DNA of 64,000 nucleotides from Streptomyces sp. G-G2 (GCF_030063135.1 NZ_JASISO010000007.1:62001-126000); one strand, 5' to 3'. Shown: positions 50,761 through 58,957, counted from the stretch's first letter. The notes: generated by a model not told the origin, from the letters alone. Translations and numbers: made by a program.

Positions 50761-51328
50761 GGCTGAAAGCGTAAACGCCATAGTTGCCCGAACTGCCCCA
50801 GAGTGACCGTCACCACACCCCTTCCGATCTGCCACTTTGTCCACTTCGCGGGTGTTTGCGAGAGCGCCAGACCCATCGAAAGTCTCAGGTTGATAACGGA
50901 GTCATCTAACAAGCTGCGAAAGTTGATCCGTTCACGCCAAACCATAAAGCAGCAGCTCAAAGCCTCGTACGAGATTCAACAAGGTTGTTTTAGGTCGCTT
51001 TGACTGGTTGAAGTCACCTGCCATCTACACGAATCGATCATGACTTTCAGGCCATGTCTTGTCGGATGCTTCACGTACTGTCCAACGAGGTTCCCGAGAG
51101 CTCCGCGGGGCAGCCCCGCCCGGGGCGTCAGGGCGCGTTCGCGTACGTGACACCCGAGCAGACGGCGAGCCCTGGATGTCTAACATCCCTCCCCCTGTGA
51201 GGGGGGCAGTGGGGGCGCAGGTGCAGCCGACTGCGGTCGTTTCCGGCGCCGGGAACCGGACGTCATCGACATGGGCGCGATGTCGCCCGGCTCGGGGAGC
51301 CATCACAGCCGGTTGGAGGGATTACTCA
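50761..51328. other. Intergenic region with lower GC, divergent promoters
   Basis: 568 bp between the PPOX gene (minus) and the metalloprotease gene (plus). The stretch 50830-51050 is clearly less GC-rich than its surroundings. A -35-like TTGACT at 51000-51005 overlaps a TGACT-N6-AGTCA palindrome (51001-51016). A CCCCCTGTGAGGGGG-type hairpin lies at 51190-51205. No convincing gene is seen; the frame open upstream of 51329 has no start signal or recognisable product. Confidence 0.5.
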
Positions 51329-52015
51329 GTGTGGTCGGATAAGAGTGGCCGTGACGCGGCGGAGCCCAAGGTTCCCGCTCAAGACCGAGCCAACCGCCGA
51401 CGTCTTGGACGCTGGCGTACAGCCACGGCACGAACGGTGGAGAAGGATCTGCACCGGCTGATTCGGCGTGAGCTGCAAGATCTCGGGGTCACTCCCCCGC
51501 TCGACGTTCACGACCTCTGCGAGAAGCTGAGCCGACGGCGCGGACGCCCTCTGTTTCTGCGTGCAGCTCCGCTGCCCAAGCCCGGCCCCTCGGGCATGTG
51601 GGCGGAGTACGACACCTACGACGTGATCCTGTACCAGCAGGAGACGACCGAGCTGCACCAGGACGGGATCATCCTGCACGAGGTCGGACACATCCTCGTG
51701 GCGGAGAACGAGAAGGCAGCCGAGGACTCCGCCCGCGGGGTGGAGACAGACGCGCCCGATGCAGCCCCGGATGAGGACGCGGCGGCCGTCGATGTGGAGG
51801 GGTGGGCGACCCTGCTGCCGGTCTTCGGGACCGAGGCGGTCAAGCGCGTTGCCCAGCGTTGCTCGTATGACGACAGCGAGGAGTGCTCCGTCGAACTCGT
51901 GGCCACGATCATCCTGGAGTGGTCGGCCCTGCTCGCATCCTCCACTCCTCCGGCCGATGACCCCGCTCTGCGACGGGTCGAGGCAGCTCTCGGCGACCGG
52001 CGAGGATGGCTGTAG
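51329..52015 (+). CDS. ImmA/IrrE-type zinc metalloprotease-like protein
   Basis: 228 residues. The zinc-protease motif HEVGH is in DGIILHEVGHILVAEN, with a conserved LDVHDLCEKLSRRRGRPLFL before it. It lacks a fused HTH domain. The family includes repressor-cleaving proteases that switch mobile elements and stress regulators. GTG 51329 follows GGAGGG and the next gene begins three bases after the stop, so the two are one unit. The repressor substrate could be the XRE protein at 54401, by inference. Confidence 0.8.
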   Translation: MWSDKSGRDAAEPKVPAQDRANRRRLGRWRTATARTVEKDLHRLIRRELQDLGVTPPLDVHDLCEKLSRRRGRPLFLRAAPLPKPGPSGMWAEYDTYDVILYQQETTELHQDGIILHEVGHILVAENEKAAEDSARGVETDAPDAAPDEDAAAVDVEGWATLLPVFGTEAVKRVAQRCSYDDSEECSVELVATIILEWSALLASSTPPADDPALRRVEAALGDRRGWL

Positions 52016-52018
52016 AAC

Positions 52019-53134
52019 GTGGAACTCCTGCTCCTGGGGCTCGTGGCCGCACTGGTCTGGAAGCTCTACCAGTGGAAGCGAAGCCCGCATGACGCACCCC
52101 TTCGCTCAGTCACCCTCTGCCTGCTTTGCGCTGCGCTCTCGTACCCCGTAGCGATGCCCGGCGGCGCGTCCGGCGTCGACACCGTCGCCGGCCATGGGAC
52201 GGCGAAGCTGATCCAGAACGTACTGCTGCTTCTCGCGGTGTACTTCCTGATGTGCTTCTACCTCTACTCCGCCGCTGACGAGGACGCGGGCCGACGCAGG
52301 GCCCGGAAGGAAGCCGTCGTTGTCGCGGTCGTCGCGGTGGCGATCACAGTGGCTGCCGAGTCTGTGCCGCACGAGGTCTTCGCTGGCTCCTTCAGCACCG
52401 CCGACATGACGACTCCGCAGATCTCGTTCTTCTACGGCGGCGCTGGCCTCTACCTGATGTACGCGCTCGGCATGGCGTGCCGGTGGACTCGCCGCTACGC
52501 CCGCATGTCCCGACGCCCCCACTCCACCGGGCTCTGGATGGCCGCCGCGGGTCTGGGGGCGATGGCCGTGGCCTGCGCGATCCGCGCCGTCATCGTCGCC
52601 GTTCGCGCGGCCGACGTAGAGGTCCCTAAACCGCTGATGGCCGCCGTCGCCTTCCTTCTGGTGGCGTCCATCCTCACGTTCGCGGCGGGCATCACGTACT
52701 CCGGAGCCCGAGCCCGGATCTCGTCCCTCCGCCTCTGGCTCCAGCACCGACGCGATCACCGCCGCCTCGCGCCGCTGTGGGAGCTGCTGGCGGAGACGTA
52801 CCCGGATAACGTGTTGCGGCCGGCGTCCGCAGCGGCCCTGGACCGGTGGCGGGCCCGCGGCGTGCACCGGCGTTATCACCGCCGCATCGTGGAATGCCGC
52901 GACGGCTTGGTGGACATCAGCCCTTACCTGCTGGACGAGGGTGACGACAGCACGGTCCTCAACATCGACTCCGCCGAGCTTGCTGCCCGGCTCCGCAGGG
53001 CCTCCACCCGGGTTGAGAAGGGGGTCCCCGCGCCCCGCCGCGCGGTTCCCCTCGCGATGGCGCTGGGCAGCGACCGCGAGTCGGATGTGAAACAACTGAT
53101 TGCGGTATCCGACGCACTGCGCGCAGCCGCATGA
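52019..53134 (+). CDS. DUF6545-like polytopic membrane protein (MAB_1171c type)
   Basis: 371 residues. The first 230 contain about seven hydrophobic helices (for example LLLLGLVAALVWKLYQW, NVLLLLAVYFLMCFYLY, LMAAVAFLLVASILTFAAG); the rest is a cytoplasmic basic domain with APLWELLAETYPDNVL and RRYHRRIVECRDGLVDISPY, a pattern I associate with a family named as putative transporters, without proof. It is the second gene of the unit started by the metalloprotease. A signalling partner of the protease is as likely as a transporter. Confidence 0.65.
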   Translation: MELLLLGLVAALVWKLYQWKRSPHDAPLRSVTLCLLCAALSYPVAMPGGASGVDTVAGHGTAKLIQNVLLLLAVYFLMCFYLYSAADEDAGRRRARKEAVVVAVVAVAITVAAESVPHEVFAGSFSTADMTTPQISFFYGGAGLYLMYALGMACRWTRRYARMSRRPHSTGLWMAAAGLGAMAVACAIRAVIVAVRAADVEVPKPLMAAVAFLLVASILTFAAGITYSGARARISSLRLWLQHRRDHRRLAPLWELLAETYPDNVLRPASAAALDRWRARGVHRRYHRRIVECRDGLVDISPYLLDEGDDSTVLNIDSAELAARLRRASTRVEKGVPAPRRAVPLAMALGSDRESDVKQLIAVSDALRAAA

Positions 53135-53157
53135 CCTCGCAAGATCAAGGAGTCACG

Positions 53158-54345
53158 ATGCTGATTACCGGTGGACGAGTGCTCGTCGACTCGGGGACCT
53201 ACCTGGAAGACGGCGCCGTTCTCATCGAGGGAGAGTCGATCGCGGCCGTCGGGCCGCGCACGGAGATCGAGGAGCGGGCCGGGGCGGATGTGCCCCGGTT
53301 CGAGTTCGGCGGAACCATCTTGCCGGGACTCATCGACGCTCACGTTCACCTGGCCTTCGACGGGGGCCCTGATCCGGTGGCCGCCCTCCAGGGCTCGACG
53401 GATGAAGCCCTGTTCGAGGACATGCGACGTCGCGGCGAACAGCTCCTGCGGAGTGGCGTCACCACTGTGCGTGATCTCGGTGACCGGGGCGGACTGGCCC
53501 TTCGTCTGGACGCCGAGATCAAGGACCGGCGTACACCGGGGCCGCGGATCGTCTCCGCGGGCACCCCGGCGACCACCGTGGGCGGGCACTGTCACTTCCT
53601 GGGCGGCGAGGTTTCCGGCGAGACGGAGATCCGCGAGCTCGTACGGCGCAACCTCGCGTCCGGGGCCGGGGTCATCAAGGCGATGGTGACCGGCGGCGGT
53701 CTGACGAAGGATGGTCCCAAGAGCCACCAGTCGCAGTTCACGGCGGAGGAGCTGGCCGCTCTGGTGGAGGAAGCCCACGAGGCGGGCGTGCCCGTGGCGG
53801 CCCATGCCCACGGTGCCGACGGTATCGCCGCAGCCGTCGACGCGGGCGTCGACACCATCGAGCACTGCACCTGGATGTCGAGCACTGGCCTGGACTTCCG
53901 GCCGGATGTGGTCCAGCAGATCATCACGAAGGGCATCACCGTCTGCCCGGCGGTAAGCCCGCACTGGCAGATGCTCCCGAAGTTCTTCGGCGAGGAACGC
54001 GCCCGTGCGATGTTCGATCTGGTGCGGCAGATGGCCGACGCCGGAGTCCGCCTGATCGCAGGGACGGACGCAGGCGTGCAGCGCGCTGGCTTCGACGGAC
54101 TTGTTCAGGCCCTGTCGTTCTACTCGCACCTGGGTTTGTCGAACGCCTCGATCATCGACATGGCGACCTCACAGGCTGCTGCCGCACTGGGCCTGGGCGA
54201 GATCACGGGGAAGGTCGCTCCCGGCTACCGCGCGGATCTCCTCCTGGTGGACGGTGACCCACTCGCGGATCTCTCCGCACTGGGCGGCGTCCAGGCCGTG
54301 TTCGCTTCCGGTCTGCGCCACGAGCCGAGCGGCACGGGGCAGTAG
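53158..54345 (+). CDS. Metal-dependent amidohydrolase
   Basis: 395 residues, amidohydrolase superfamily of the imidazolonepropionase/prolidase-like branch. Metal ligands are seen: HVH in LIDAHVHLAF, a Lys in GVIKAMVTGGG that can be carbamylated, His in VAAHAHGADG and EHCTWMS, and the Asp in LIAGTDAGVQRAG. ATG 53158 with AAGGAG upstream, 23 bp after the DUF6545-like gene. It should hydrolyse a cyclic or peptide amide; a mobile-element carrier with this gene is unusual and hints at a small-molecule signal or toxin. Confidence 0.85.
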   Translation: MLITGGRVLVDSGTYLEDGAVLIEGESIAAVGPRTEIEERAGADVPRFEFGGTILPGLIDAHVHLAFDGGPDPVAALQGSTDEALFEDMRRRGEQLLRSGVTTVRDLGDRGGLALRLDAEIKDRRTPGPRIVSAGTPATTVGGHCHFLGGEVSGETEIRELVRRNLASGAGVIKAMVTGGGLTKDGPKSHQSQFTAEELAALVEEAHEAGVPVAAHAHGADGIAAAVDAGVDTIEHCTWMSSTGLDFRPDVVQQIITKGITVCPAVSPHWQMLPKFFGEERARAMFDLVRQMADAGVRLIAGTDAGVQRAGFDGLVQALSFYSHLGLSNASIIDMATSQAAAALGLGEITGKVAPGYRADLLLVDGDPLADLSALGGVQAVFASGLRHEPSGTGQ

Positions 54346-54400
54346 GAACCTCACACTGGTGCCCTGTTTCCTGACTCTCGCGGGTCCGGGGGACAGGGCA

Positions 54401-55267
54401 CTAGCTGTTGGTGCCTGGACCGGCCTTCTTGTCCAGCTCGCTGGCGAGGTCGTTCAGGATCGAGAGGACATCGGCCGGCAGGCCCTCGGTACTCATTCCA
54501 CGGGCCCGGACTCGGCCCACCTTGCCCTGCTTGGCCGCCGACATGAGGCGGAGTCCTTCGTAGACCTGCCGGGCGACGGACTCGTTCGGCTCGAAGTACA
54601 GCTTCGAGACGTCGAAGAACTTGGCCAGACCTTCGAGGACCACGGGCAGCGGTGCGTCGTCTCCGCCCGTCCGCAGGGCCTCGATGTCCTCGGCTGAGGT
54701 GACCTGGGAGCCCGCGTAGGCGTTCACCGAGTCCGCGATCTCCTGATCATCCGGAGCGGTTCGGCCCGGGTAGGAGCGTTCCAGCAAGAGAGTGATCTTC
54801 TCAGCCAGCGTCTCCGGCACCTTCTCGGCCTCGGCGGTCTCCTCGTCAGACTCTCCGAAAGACCGGTCCTGGGCGCGCTTCAGCTCGTCCTCGGTCACCC
54901 CGTATGCAGCCGCCAGGAGAGGGATGTACCGGTCCTTGAGGCGGCGGACACCCCCTTCGGCTCCAGCCACCGGCCCGTCGCTCTTGGTACCGATGACCGT
55001 CCGCGTCTCGTATCGGTAGAGGCCGGCGTCGCATCGCAGGTCAATCAGATCGGGCAACCCTTCGCGCGGGAACAGGTCTTCCAGATCCCGGTTCAGCACC
55101 CTGGCCAGAGCAGGCAGCTTCTCTTGATCGGGTGTCGTCGCTCCCGTCTCCCACCCCGCCACGGTCGAGTCCGCAGCACCGAGGGCGGACGCCACGTCGG
55201 CCTGCGAGACATCGGCGGCTCGACGTACCGCGCGCACACGTTCTCTGTCGAAACGGCGAGCTGGCAT
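54401..55267 (-). CDS. XRE family transcriptional regulator
   Basis: 288 residues. An N-terminal Cro/CI-type HTH (SQADVASALGAADSTVAGWE) is followed by a long region with a second HTH-like stretch (LPVVLEGLAKFFDVSKLYFE) as in other actinobacterial regulators. It faces the plus-strand core operon across a 345-bp region with a palindrome and a promoter; it probably represses both its own gene and the transfer/replication operon. Gene of the element's switch. Confidence 0.87.
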   Translation of the reverse strand: MPARRFDRERVRAVRRAADVSQADVASALGAADSTVAGWETGATTPDQEKLPALARVLNRDLEDLFPREGLPDLIDLRCDAGLYRYETRTVIGTKSDGPVAGAEGGVRRLKDRYIPLLAAAYGVTEDELKRAQDRSFGESDEETAEAEKVPETLAEKITLLLERSYPGRTAPDDQEIADSVNAYAGSQVTSAEDIEALRTGGDDAPLPVVLEGLAKFFDVSKLYFEPNESVARQVYEGLRLMSAAKQGKVGRVRARGMSTEGLPADVLSILNDLASELDKKAGPGTNS

Positions 55268-55289
55268 CGGACCTCGTTTTTTGGGTGAA

Positions 55290-55304
55290 CCGAGGAAACC
55301 TCGG
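55290..55304. promoter_or_regulatory. Palindromic operator CCGAGG-AAA-CCTCGG
   Basis: A perfect 6-3-6 palindrome 23 bp upstream of the XRE start and five bases upstream of the -35 box of the rightward promoter. A binding XRE dimer would shut both directions. Confidence 0.75.
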
Positions 55305-55308
55305 ACTG

Positions 55309-55337
55309 TTGACTTTTGATGCGAAGCAAGATAGCTT
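55309..55337 (+). promoter_or_regulatory. Rightward promoter of the element core
   Basis: TTGACT at 55309-55314 and TAGCTT at 55332-55337 with a 17-bp spacer, in an AT-rich patch. A GAAGC-N6-GCTTC inverted repeat (55323-55338) overlaps the -10. Close to sigma-70/HrdB consensus, hence probably strong. Confidence 0.75.
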
Positions 55338-55353
55338 CATCTTAGCGAAAAAC

Positions 55354-55502
55354 GAGGGGGTTCGCACCCCTCTCGGCCTTCGCCCACCTGCGGTTCCCAT
55401 CGTGGACCGACTTGGTGGAGAGGGGATTCCGCGCAGCACTCGGGCGCGGTCCCTCCCCTCAAAACGCCATCGGCGTCCGAGAGTTCGCACCTCTCGGACG
55501 CC
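55354..55502 (+). other. Leader with two hairpins that share a TTCGCAC loop
   Basis: Hairpin 1 (about 55354-55372, stem GAGGGG/CCCCTC, loop region GTTCGCA) and hairpin 2 (55472-55502, stem GGCGTCCGAGAG/CTCTCGGACGCC, loop TTCGCAC) lie in the 5' leader of the core operon. GTTCGCACC is found in both loops. Likely RNA structures; an attenuator or protein-binding leader is plausible. The rest of 55338-55612 holds no gene I can support. Confidence 0.6.
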
Positions 55503-55612
55503 AGACAGCTCGTGATCCGTGGCCCCCGACAAGGGCGCTGGTCACTCGCACGGCCACTCCGTGTCCTTTCGCACGGCACGACGGAGCGGCGTACCACATA
55601 AAGGAGTGTCGC

Positions 55613-55927
55613 ATGTCCCCCACTACGGACTGCAACCCGAAGGTGGAGATCCCTTCGGGCCCGGCCGAACGTCTGGCGGCGCAACTGTCGTCCATGCTGC
55701 CGGAAGTCGCCGTCGTACAGGTGCGCCTTCAGGGGCCTCGGACCTTGTGGCCCCACCTCGGGCTGACCGCCGTGAACGCCAGCGGACGGACCCTTCGTGT
55801 CCCTCGGGCGAAAGCGGTCACCATCGCCCGGTGGATCATCCGCTCATTCCCCCAAGCCGGATGGGCGGCCTCCGGCGGGCACGCCTTCGACCTGCGGACC
55901 GCTGAACTGCGCGGGCTGGAAGCGTGA
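55613..55927 (+). CDS. Small hypothetical protein, first gene of the core operon
   Basis: 104 residues. It begins MSPTTDCNPKVEIPSGPAER and contains a WPHLGLTAVNASGRTLRVPR and a WIIRSFPQAGWAASGGHAF stretch; no known domain is recognised. AAAGGAG precedes the ATG. Its stop overlaps the next start (TGATG). It may be a DNA-binding or regulatory protein, but that is only from its place next to the promoter. Confidence 0.7.
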   Translation: MSPTTDCNPKVEIPSGPAERLAAQLSSMLPEVAVVQVRLQGPRTLWPHLGLTAVNASGRTLRVPRAKAVTIARWIIRSFPQAGWAASGGHAFDLRTAELRGLEA

Positions 55928-56301
55928 TGGCGGCCGTGGCACCGGCGAACGCGGGCCCGGCCGTGGACTTGCAGGGACTCGCGGCCGTGGTCGGCCTCCT
56001 GGCTCAGGCCGGCGGCTTGGACGCCCTGTTGGGCAGCCAGGCTACTGACTCCCGCGATAAGCGTCTGCACATCGGGTACAGCGAAGCCGCTGAACGGCTG
56101 AACATTCCGGAAAAGTGGCTCCGCGAGCGTATATCCACGCTCCCTCACCGGAAGTTCGGCAAGTTCGTGCAGTTCACGGAGGATGACCTCCACGCGATTT
56201 CCGATATGCACTTCGTCAGCCCTGGTGAAAAGGCCCACAGGGATGACGAGTCGGTACTGATGGCGCTTCAGCCTTCCAAGCGCTCTCGTAAGCGTTCCTG
56301 A
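55927..56301 (+). CDS. AlpA/excisionase-like helix-turn-helix protein
   Basis: 124 residues. The central LHIGYSEAAERLNIPEKWLR followed by RKFGKFVQFTEDDLHAI is the MerR-like winged-helix pattern of excisionases (Xis/AlpA), proteins that help remove integrated elements. Start ATG 55927 overlaps the previous stop; the GTG three bases earlier is possible. Position just after the operon start fits a recombination directionality factor. Confidence 0.65.
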   Translation: MAAVAPANAGPAVDLQGLAAVVGLLAQAGGLDALLGSQATDSRDKRLHIGYSEAAERLNIPEKWLRERISTLPHRKFGKFVQFTEDDLHAISDMHFVSPGEKAHRDDESVLMALQPSKRSRKRS

Positions 56302-56358
56302 TCTCCTCTCGCGCCCGATTGCAATAATTCGCGGCGCTGCGAACATCGCGAGAAACAA

Positions 56359-56940
56359 ATGAGCACTGACATATCCGGCCTCATCGAGGCTGCGCACCGG
56401 GGAAATTGGCTGCCCCTCATAGAAGAGTCGAAGAAGGCTCCGGGTAAGCACTGGGCCGAATACGCCCGATGCGCCAACCAGGACATCAATATCTTCGTCC
56501 CTCTCCCAGACGGCCCCAGGGAAGAACCCGACGCCGTGAAAGCCAAGCTGGGAGTCTCCCTCAACCGTCCTCGCAATCTGTGCGCGTCATGCCCGTTGGC
56601 CGTCGCTGCCCGGTGCCTGGTGGAGTCCCTGAAGGATGACGACGAGTACGGAATCCGGGGCGGCCTTCTGGCTTCCGAGCGTGCAGAGCTGCGGCGTGCA
56701 TGGCAAGACCGGGACATCGAGAAAGCAGTAGAAGGCGCGCTTCGAGGTTGCACCGCAGCCTTGACCAAGCCCGCCCGGGACGCCGTGATTGCGCGCTTCG
56801 CCACTGATCCATCACTGGACGCTGCTGCCGTCGCCCGCGGGCTTGGCGTGACGCACGAGTATCTGCTGAAACTCGCCCGTCGCTACCGAAAGTCGCAGGC
56901 CGGGCAGGGCAAGCCCTCGCTCCACGTCGTCGCCGCCTGA
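56359..56940 (+). CDS. WhiB-like iron-sulfur transcription factor, variant spacing
   Basis: 193 residues. Cysteines at 38, 75, 78 and 86 (ARCANQD, LCASCPLAVAARCL) and the GIRGG turn at about 98 match the WhiB 4Fe-4S layout, but the last pair is separated by seven residues rather than the usual five. A C-terminal part has a possible HTH (LDAAAVARGLGVTHEYLLKL). WhiB proteins partner with sigma factors and sense redox; here the gene is in a mobile element and may tie its activity to host state. Odd spacing is worth a check. Confidence 0.75.
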   Translation: MSTDISGLIEAAHRGNWLPLIEESKKAPGKHWAEYARCANQDINIFVPLPDGPREEPDAVKAKLGVSLNRPRNLCASCPLAVAARCLVESLKDDDEYGIRGGLLASERAELRRAWQDRDIEKAVEGALRGCTAALTKPARDAVIARFATDPSLDAAAVARGLGVTHEYLLKLARRYRKSQAGQGKPSLHVVAA

Positions 56941-57000
56941 CGCCGCCCCGAGGAAACGATTCTTCCGCACGGCGGACCCTGCGTTCACGGGAGTTCCCCC

Positions 57001-57360
57001 ATGCTTCAGAACAGCCCTTCCGGATTTCGGCGCAGGACTATCGGTGCCGAGATCAGAGAAATTGCACCTACGGCAGTACTCGTGCGGGTCTATCCCGTGC
57101 GCCGGTCTGTTACCCACCTCTTCGAATCGGACTTTTACCGCATGCTTATCGACCGCAGGACCGAAGAGGAAGTTGCGCGCATGGTCAGGCGTGGTTTCGG
57201 AAAGGCTGCCGACTGGCGTCGCGCCCACGACTTCTATCTCCCCACCGAAACGCTCTATCTCACCCCGGAGCCGTATCAGAACGGCTACGTCCCGGAGGAC
57301 GACCAGTCTTTCGGTCTTTCCCTCAGCCGTCGCATAGCCATAGGCGACGGTGACCACTGA
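57001..57360 (+). CDS. Hypothetical protein of the element core
   Basis: 119 residues, starts MLQNSPSGFRRRTIGAEIRE. It has a basic middle (RRTEEEVARMVRRGFGKAAD) and a Tyr/Pro-rich part (DFYLPTETLYLTPEPYQN). No known domain is recognised. It overlaps the replication-like gene by one base (TGATG), so it is coupled to it. Confidence 0.65.
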   Translation: MLQNSPSGFRRRTIGAEIREIAPTAVLVRVYPVRRSVTHLFESDFYRMLIDRRTEEEVARMVRRGFGKAADWRRAHDFYLPTETLYLTPEPYQNGYVPEDDQSFGLSLSRRIAIGDGDH

Positions 57361-58226
57361 TGAGCGCCATAGCAACTGAACTGGTCTGGTCACAGTCTAA
57401 GTCGTGCAGGGGCTCGCGCCTCGTCATGCTGGCGCTGGCCCGCGAGGCGGACGATGACGGCAAGGCGACGCTAACCCTTGATGAGATATCCGCTGTTACC
57501 CGCCTTACGCCTCGTTCGATAACGAAATGCCTCGGAGAGCTGGCGAAGCTCGGAGAACTGAGCCACGAACGCGGAGGCGGCGCCTCCAACCCGAATTCCT
57601 ACTCCATATTGCTGTGTAGCGGGACCGCCGAGGAAGCCACCAGCACGGTGAAGGAACTTCCTACTCTCCGCCCTAGCGGCCCAGAAGTGGGAGAGAAGGA
57701 CCAGGAAGTTCCTTCCCAGAACCTCGCTAGCGAAGTCGGAAGTGGGAAGTTTCGGCACGGAGATTCGGAAGTTTCTTCCTCGCGCGTACGTGGTGGTAAT
57801 ACTCCCTACGGGAGTATTACCACCACCAAAGAGCAAGCTAGCTTGCCGAGGTCGCGCCGAGAGAACAACGCTGTCGAGCAAGGCTCGGTGACGGTTCCTG
57901 ACGGAGCCAAAGACCTGGTAACAGCCATAACAGGCGCCGGAATGCTCGTTGGTTGGCGACTGACCGAATCGGAATGGGATCGGGTAACAGCTCTCGCAGC
58001 ACGTTGGGGAAATGAACGGCTGGTCGAGATGGTGGCGCGGCGATGGAACGCCGACCGCCCGCCACAGTCCGCCCGCTATCTGCTGCGCATCTGGGCGGAT
58101 CTGCCCTCGCACGCTCCCCCCGCAGCAGCCTCTCAGGGGAATGTCGTGCCGTTGCGTCGGCAGTCCGGAGGCTGGGTTCCCTTTCAGAACGCCGCTGCCC
58201 CCAGCGCTTACCAGAACGGATTTTGA
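57360..58226 (+). CDS. Winged-helix replication-initiator-like protein
   Basis: 288 residues. The first 80 form a winged helix (LTLDEISAVTRLTPRSITKC then LGELAKLGELSHERGGGASN), as in plasmid or phage replication initiators of the DnaD/RepL type. The 110-180 region is a low-complexity Ser/Glu/Pro linker, then a DnaD-like C-terminus (LTESEWDRVTALAARWGNER, ARYLLRIWADLP). The linker is encoded by DNA with repeats and a 35-bp hairpin, so the gene may contain its own origin. A helicase-loader-type gene follows. Replication of the element during transfer is the likely role. Confidence 0.7.
   Translation: MSAIATELVWSQSKSCRGSRLVMLALAREADDDGKATLTLDEISAVTRLTPRSITKCLGELAKLGELSHERGGGASNPNSYSILLCSGTAEEATSTVKELPTLRPSGPEVGEKDQEVPSQNLASEVGSGKFRHGDSEVSSSRVRGGNTPYGSITTTKEQASLPRSRRENNAVEQGSVTVPDGAKDLVTAITGAGMLVGWRLTESEWDRVTALAARWGNERLVEMVARRWNADRPPQSARYLLRIWADLPSHAPPAAASQGNVVPLRRQSGGWVPFQNAAAPSAYQNGF
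57653..57846. repeat. Repeat cluster with 35-bp hairpin inside the replication-like gene (candidate origin)
   Basis: GGAACTTCC at 57653 (reverse orientation), then GGAAGTTCC at 57704, GGAAGTTTC at 57745 and 57767: iteron-like units. Next a perfect 16-bp inverted repeat with TAC loop (arm TGGTGGTAATACTCCC, 57791-57806; partner 57810-57825), then the palindrome GCAAGCTAGCTTGC at 57833-57846. AT content is higher than the surroundings. Together they look like a replication origin, or a site for a nicking or initiator protein. Confidence 0.6.
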
Positions 58227-58228
58227 TC

Positions 58229-58957
58229 ATGGCAGAGCCAGAACGCGCGGGCAGCGCCAGGTCGATGCGCGCAATGGAACGAATACTCGCTGCGAAAGGA
58301 CTTCAGGCCGTGCCGGATGCCGACCCCGCCGACGAAGCATCGGAAGAGAACCCCGGAGATCGCGAGTGGCACTCCCGGGCTCGGGCCGACTACGCCCTGA
58401 GCCGCTGGCAGAGGGCCACCCCTCCCCGGTTCCGTGACGCGGAGGCCACGCTGCCGGAGGTCATCGGCTGGGCCGACCGGGCACTCACGAACAACGCCGG
58501 GGCTGGCGCTCTGCTCCTCACCGGCCTCACGGGGACGGGCAAGACGCATCAGGCATACGGGGCCTTGCGGAGGATCGCGGCCGGCGGGCCGGACCGGTTC
58601 GAGCTGATCGCCGTGAACTCTGCGGACATGTACGGCAACCTGCGCCCGTCACAGGTCATGGGCGCCGCTGAACACGAGCTGCAACGGCTCAGCAGGGTTC
58701 AGTATCTGCTCCTCGATGATCTCGGTACGGCGAAGACCTCGGAATGGACCGAGGAGGTCACGTACCGACTGATCAACTACAGGTACAACCACTGCTTGCC
58801 GACGATCATCACGTCCAACCTGCCCGCCCGCGATGAGACCGGGCCTGACCTGACCGACTTCGTCGGGGCCCGCGTGGCGAGCCGTCTGGCCGAGATGGTC
58901 ACGACCCTTGTGCCGATGATCGGCGCTGACCGGCGCCGCGGCGGGAGGGCGGCGTGA
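58229..58957 (+). CDS. DnaC/IstB-like ATPase (helicase-loader type)
   Basis: 242 residues. AAA+ core with Walker A LTGLTGTGKTHQAYG and Walker B YLLLDDLGTAKTS, and sensor region TIITSNLP, as in DnaC, IstB and phage helicase loaders. It starts three bases after the replication-like gene. Probably loads a host helicase at the element's origin. Confidence 0.85.
   Translation: MAEPERAGSARSMRAMERILAAKGLQAVPDADPADEASEENPGDREWHSRARADYALSRWQRATPPRFRDAEATLPEVIGWADRALTNNAGAGALLLTGLTGTGKTHQAYGALRRIAAGGPDRFELIAVNSADMYGNLRPSQVMGAAEHELQRLSRVQYLLLDDLGTAKTSEWTEEVTYRLINYRYNHCLPTIITSNLPARDETGPDLTDFVGARVASRLAEMVTTLVPMIGADRRRGGRAA

Noticed and set aside
51059..51328. Possible N-terminal extension of the metalloprotease
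   Set aside because: The GTG at 51329 has GGAGGG at the right distance and the upstream part has no domain; the region looks regulatory.
57653..57846. CRISPR or terminator reading of the repeats
   Set aside because: Units are short, unevenly spaced, partly inverted and inside a coding frame; an origin-like reading is better.
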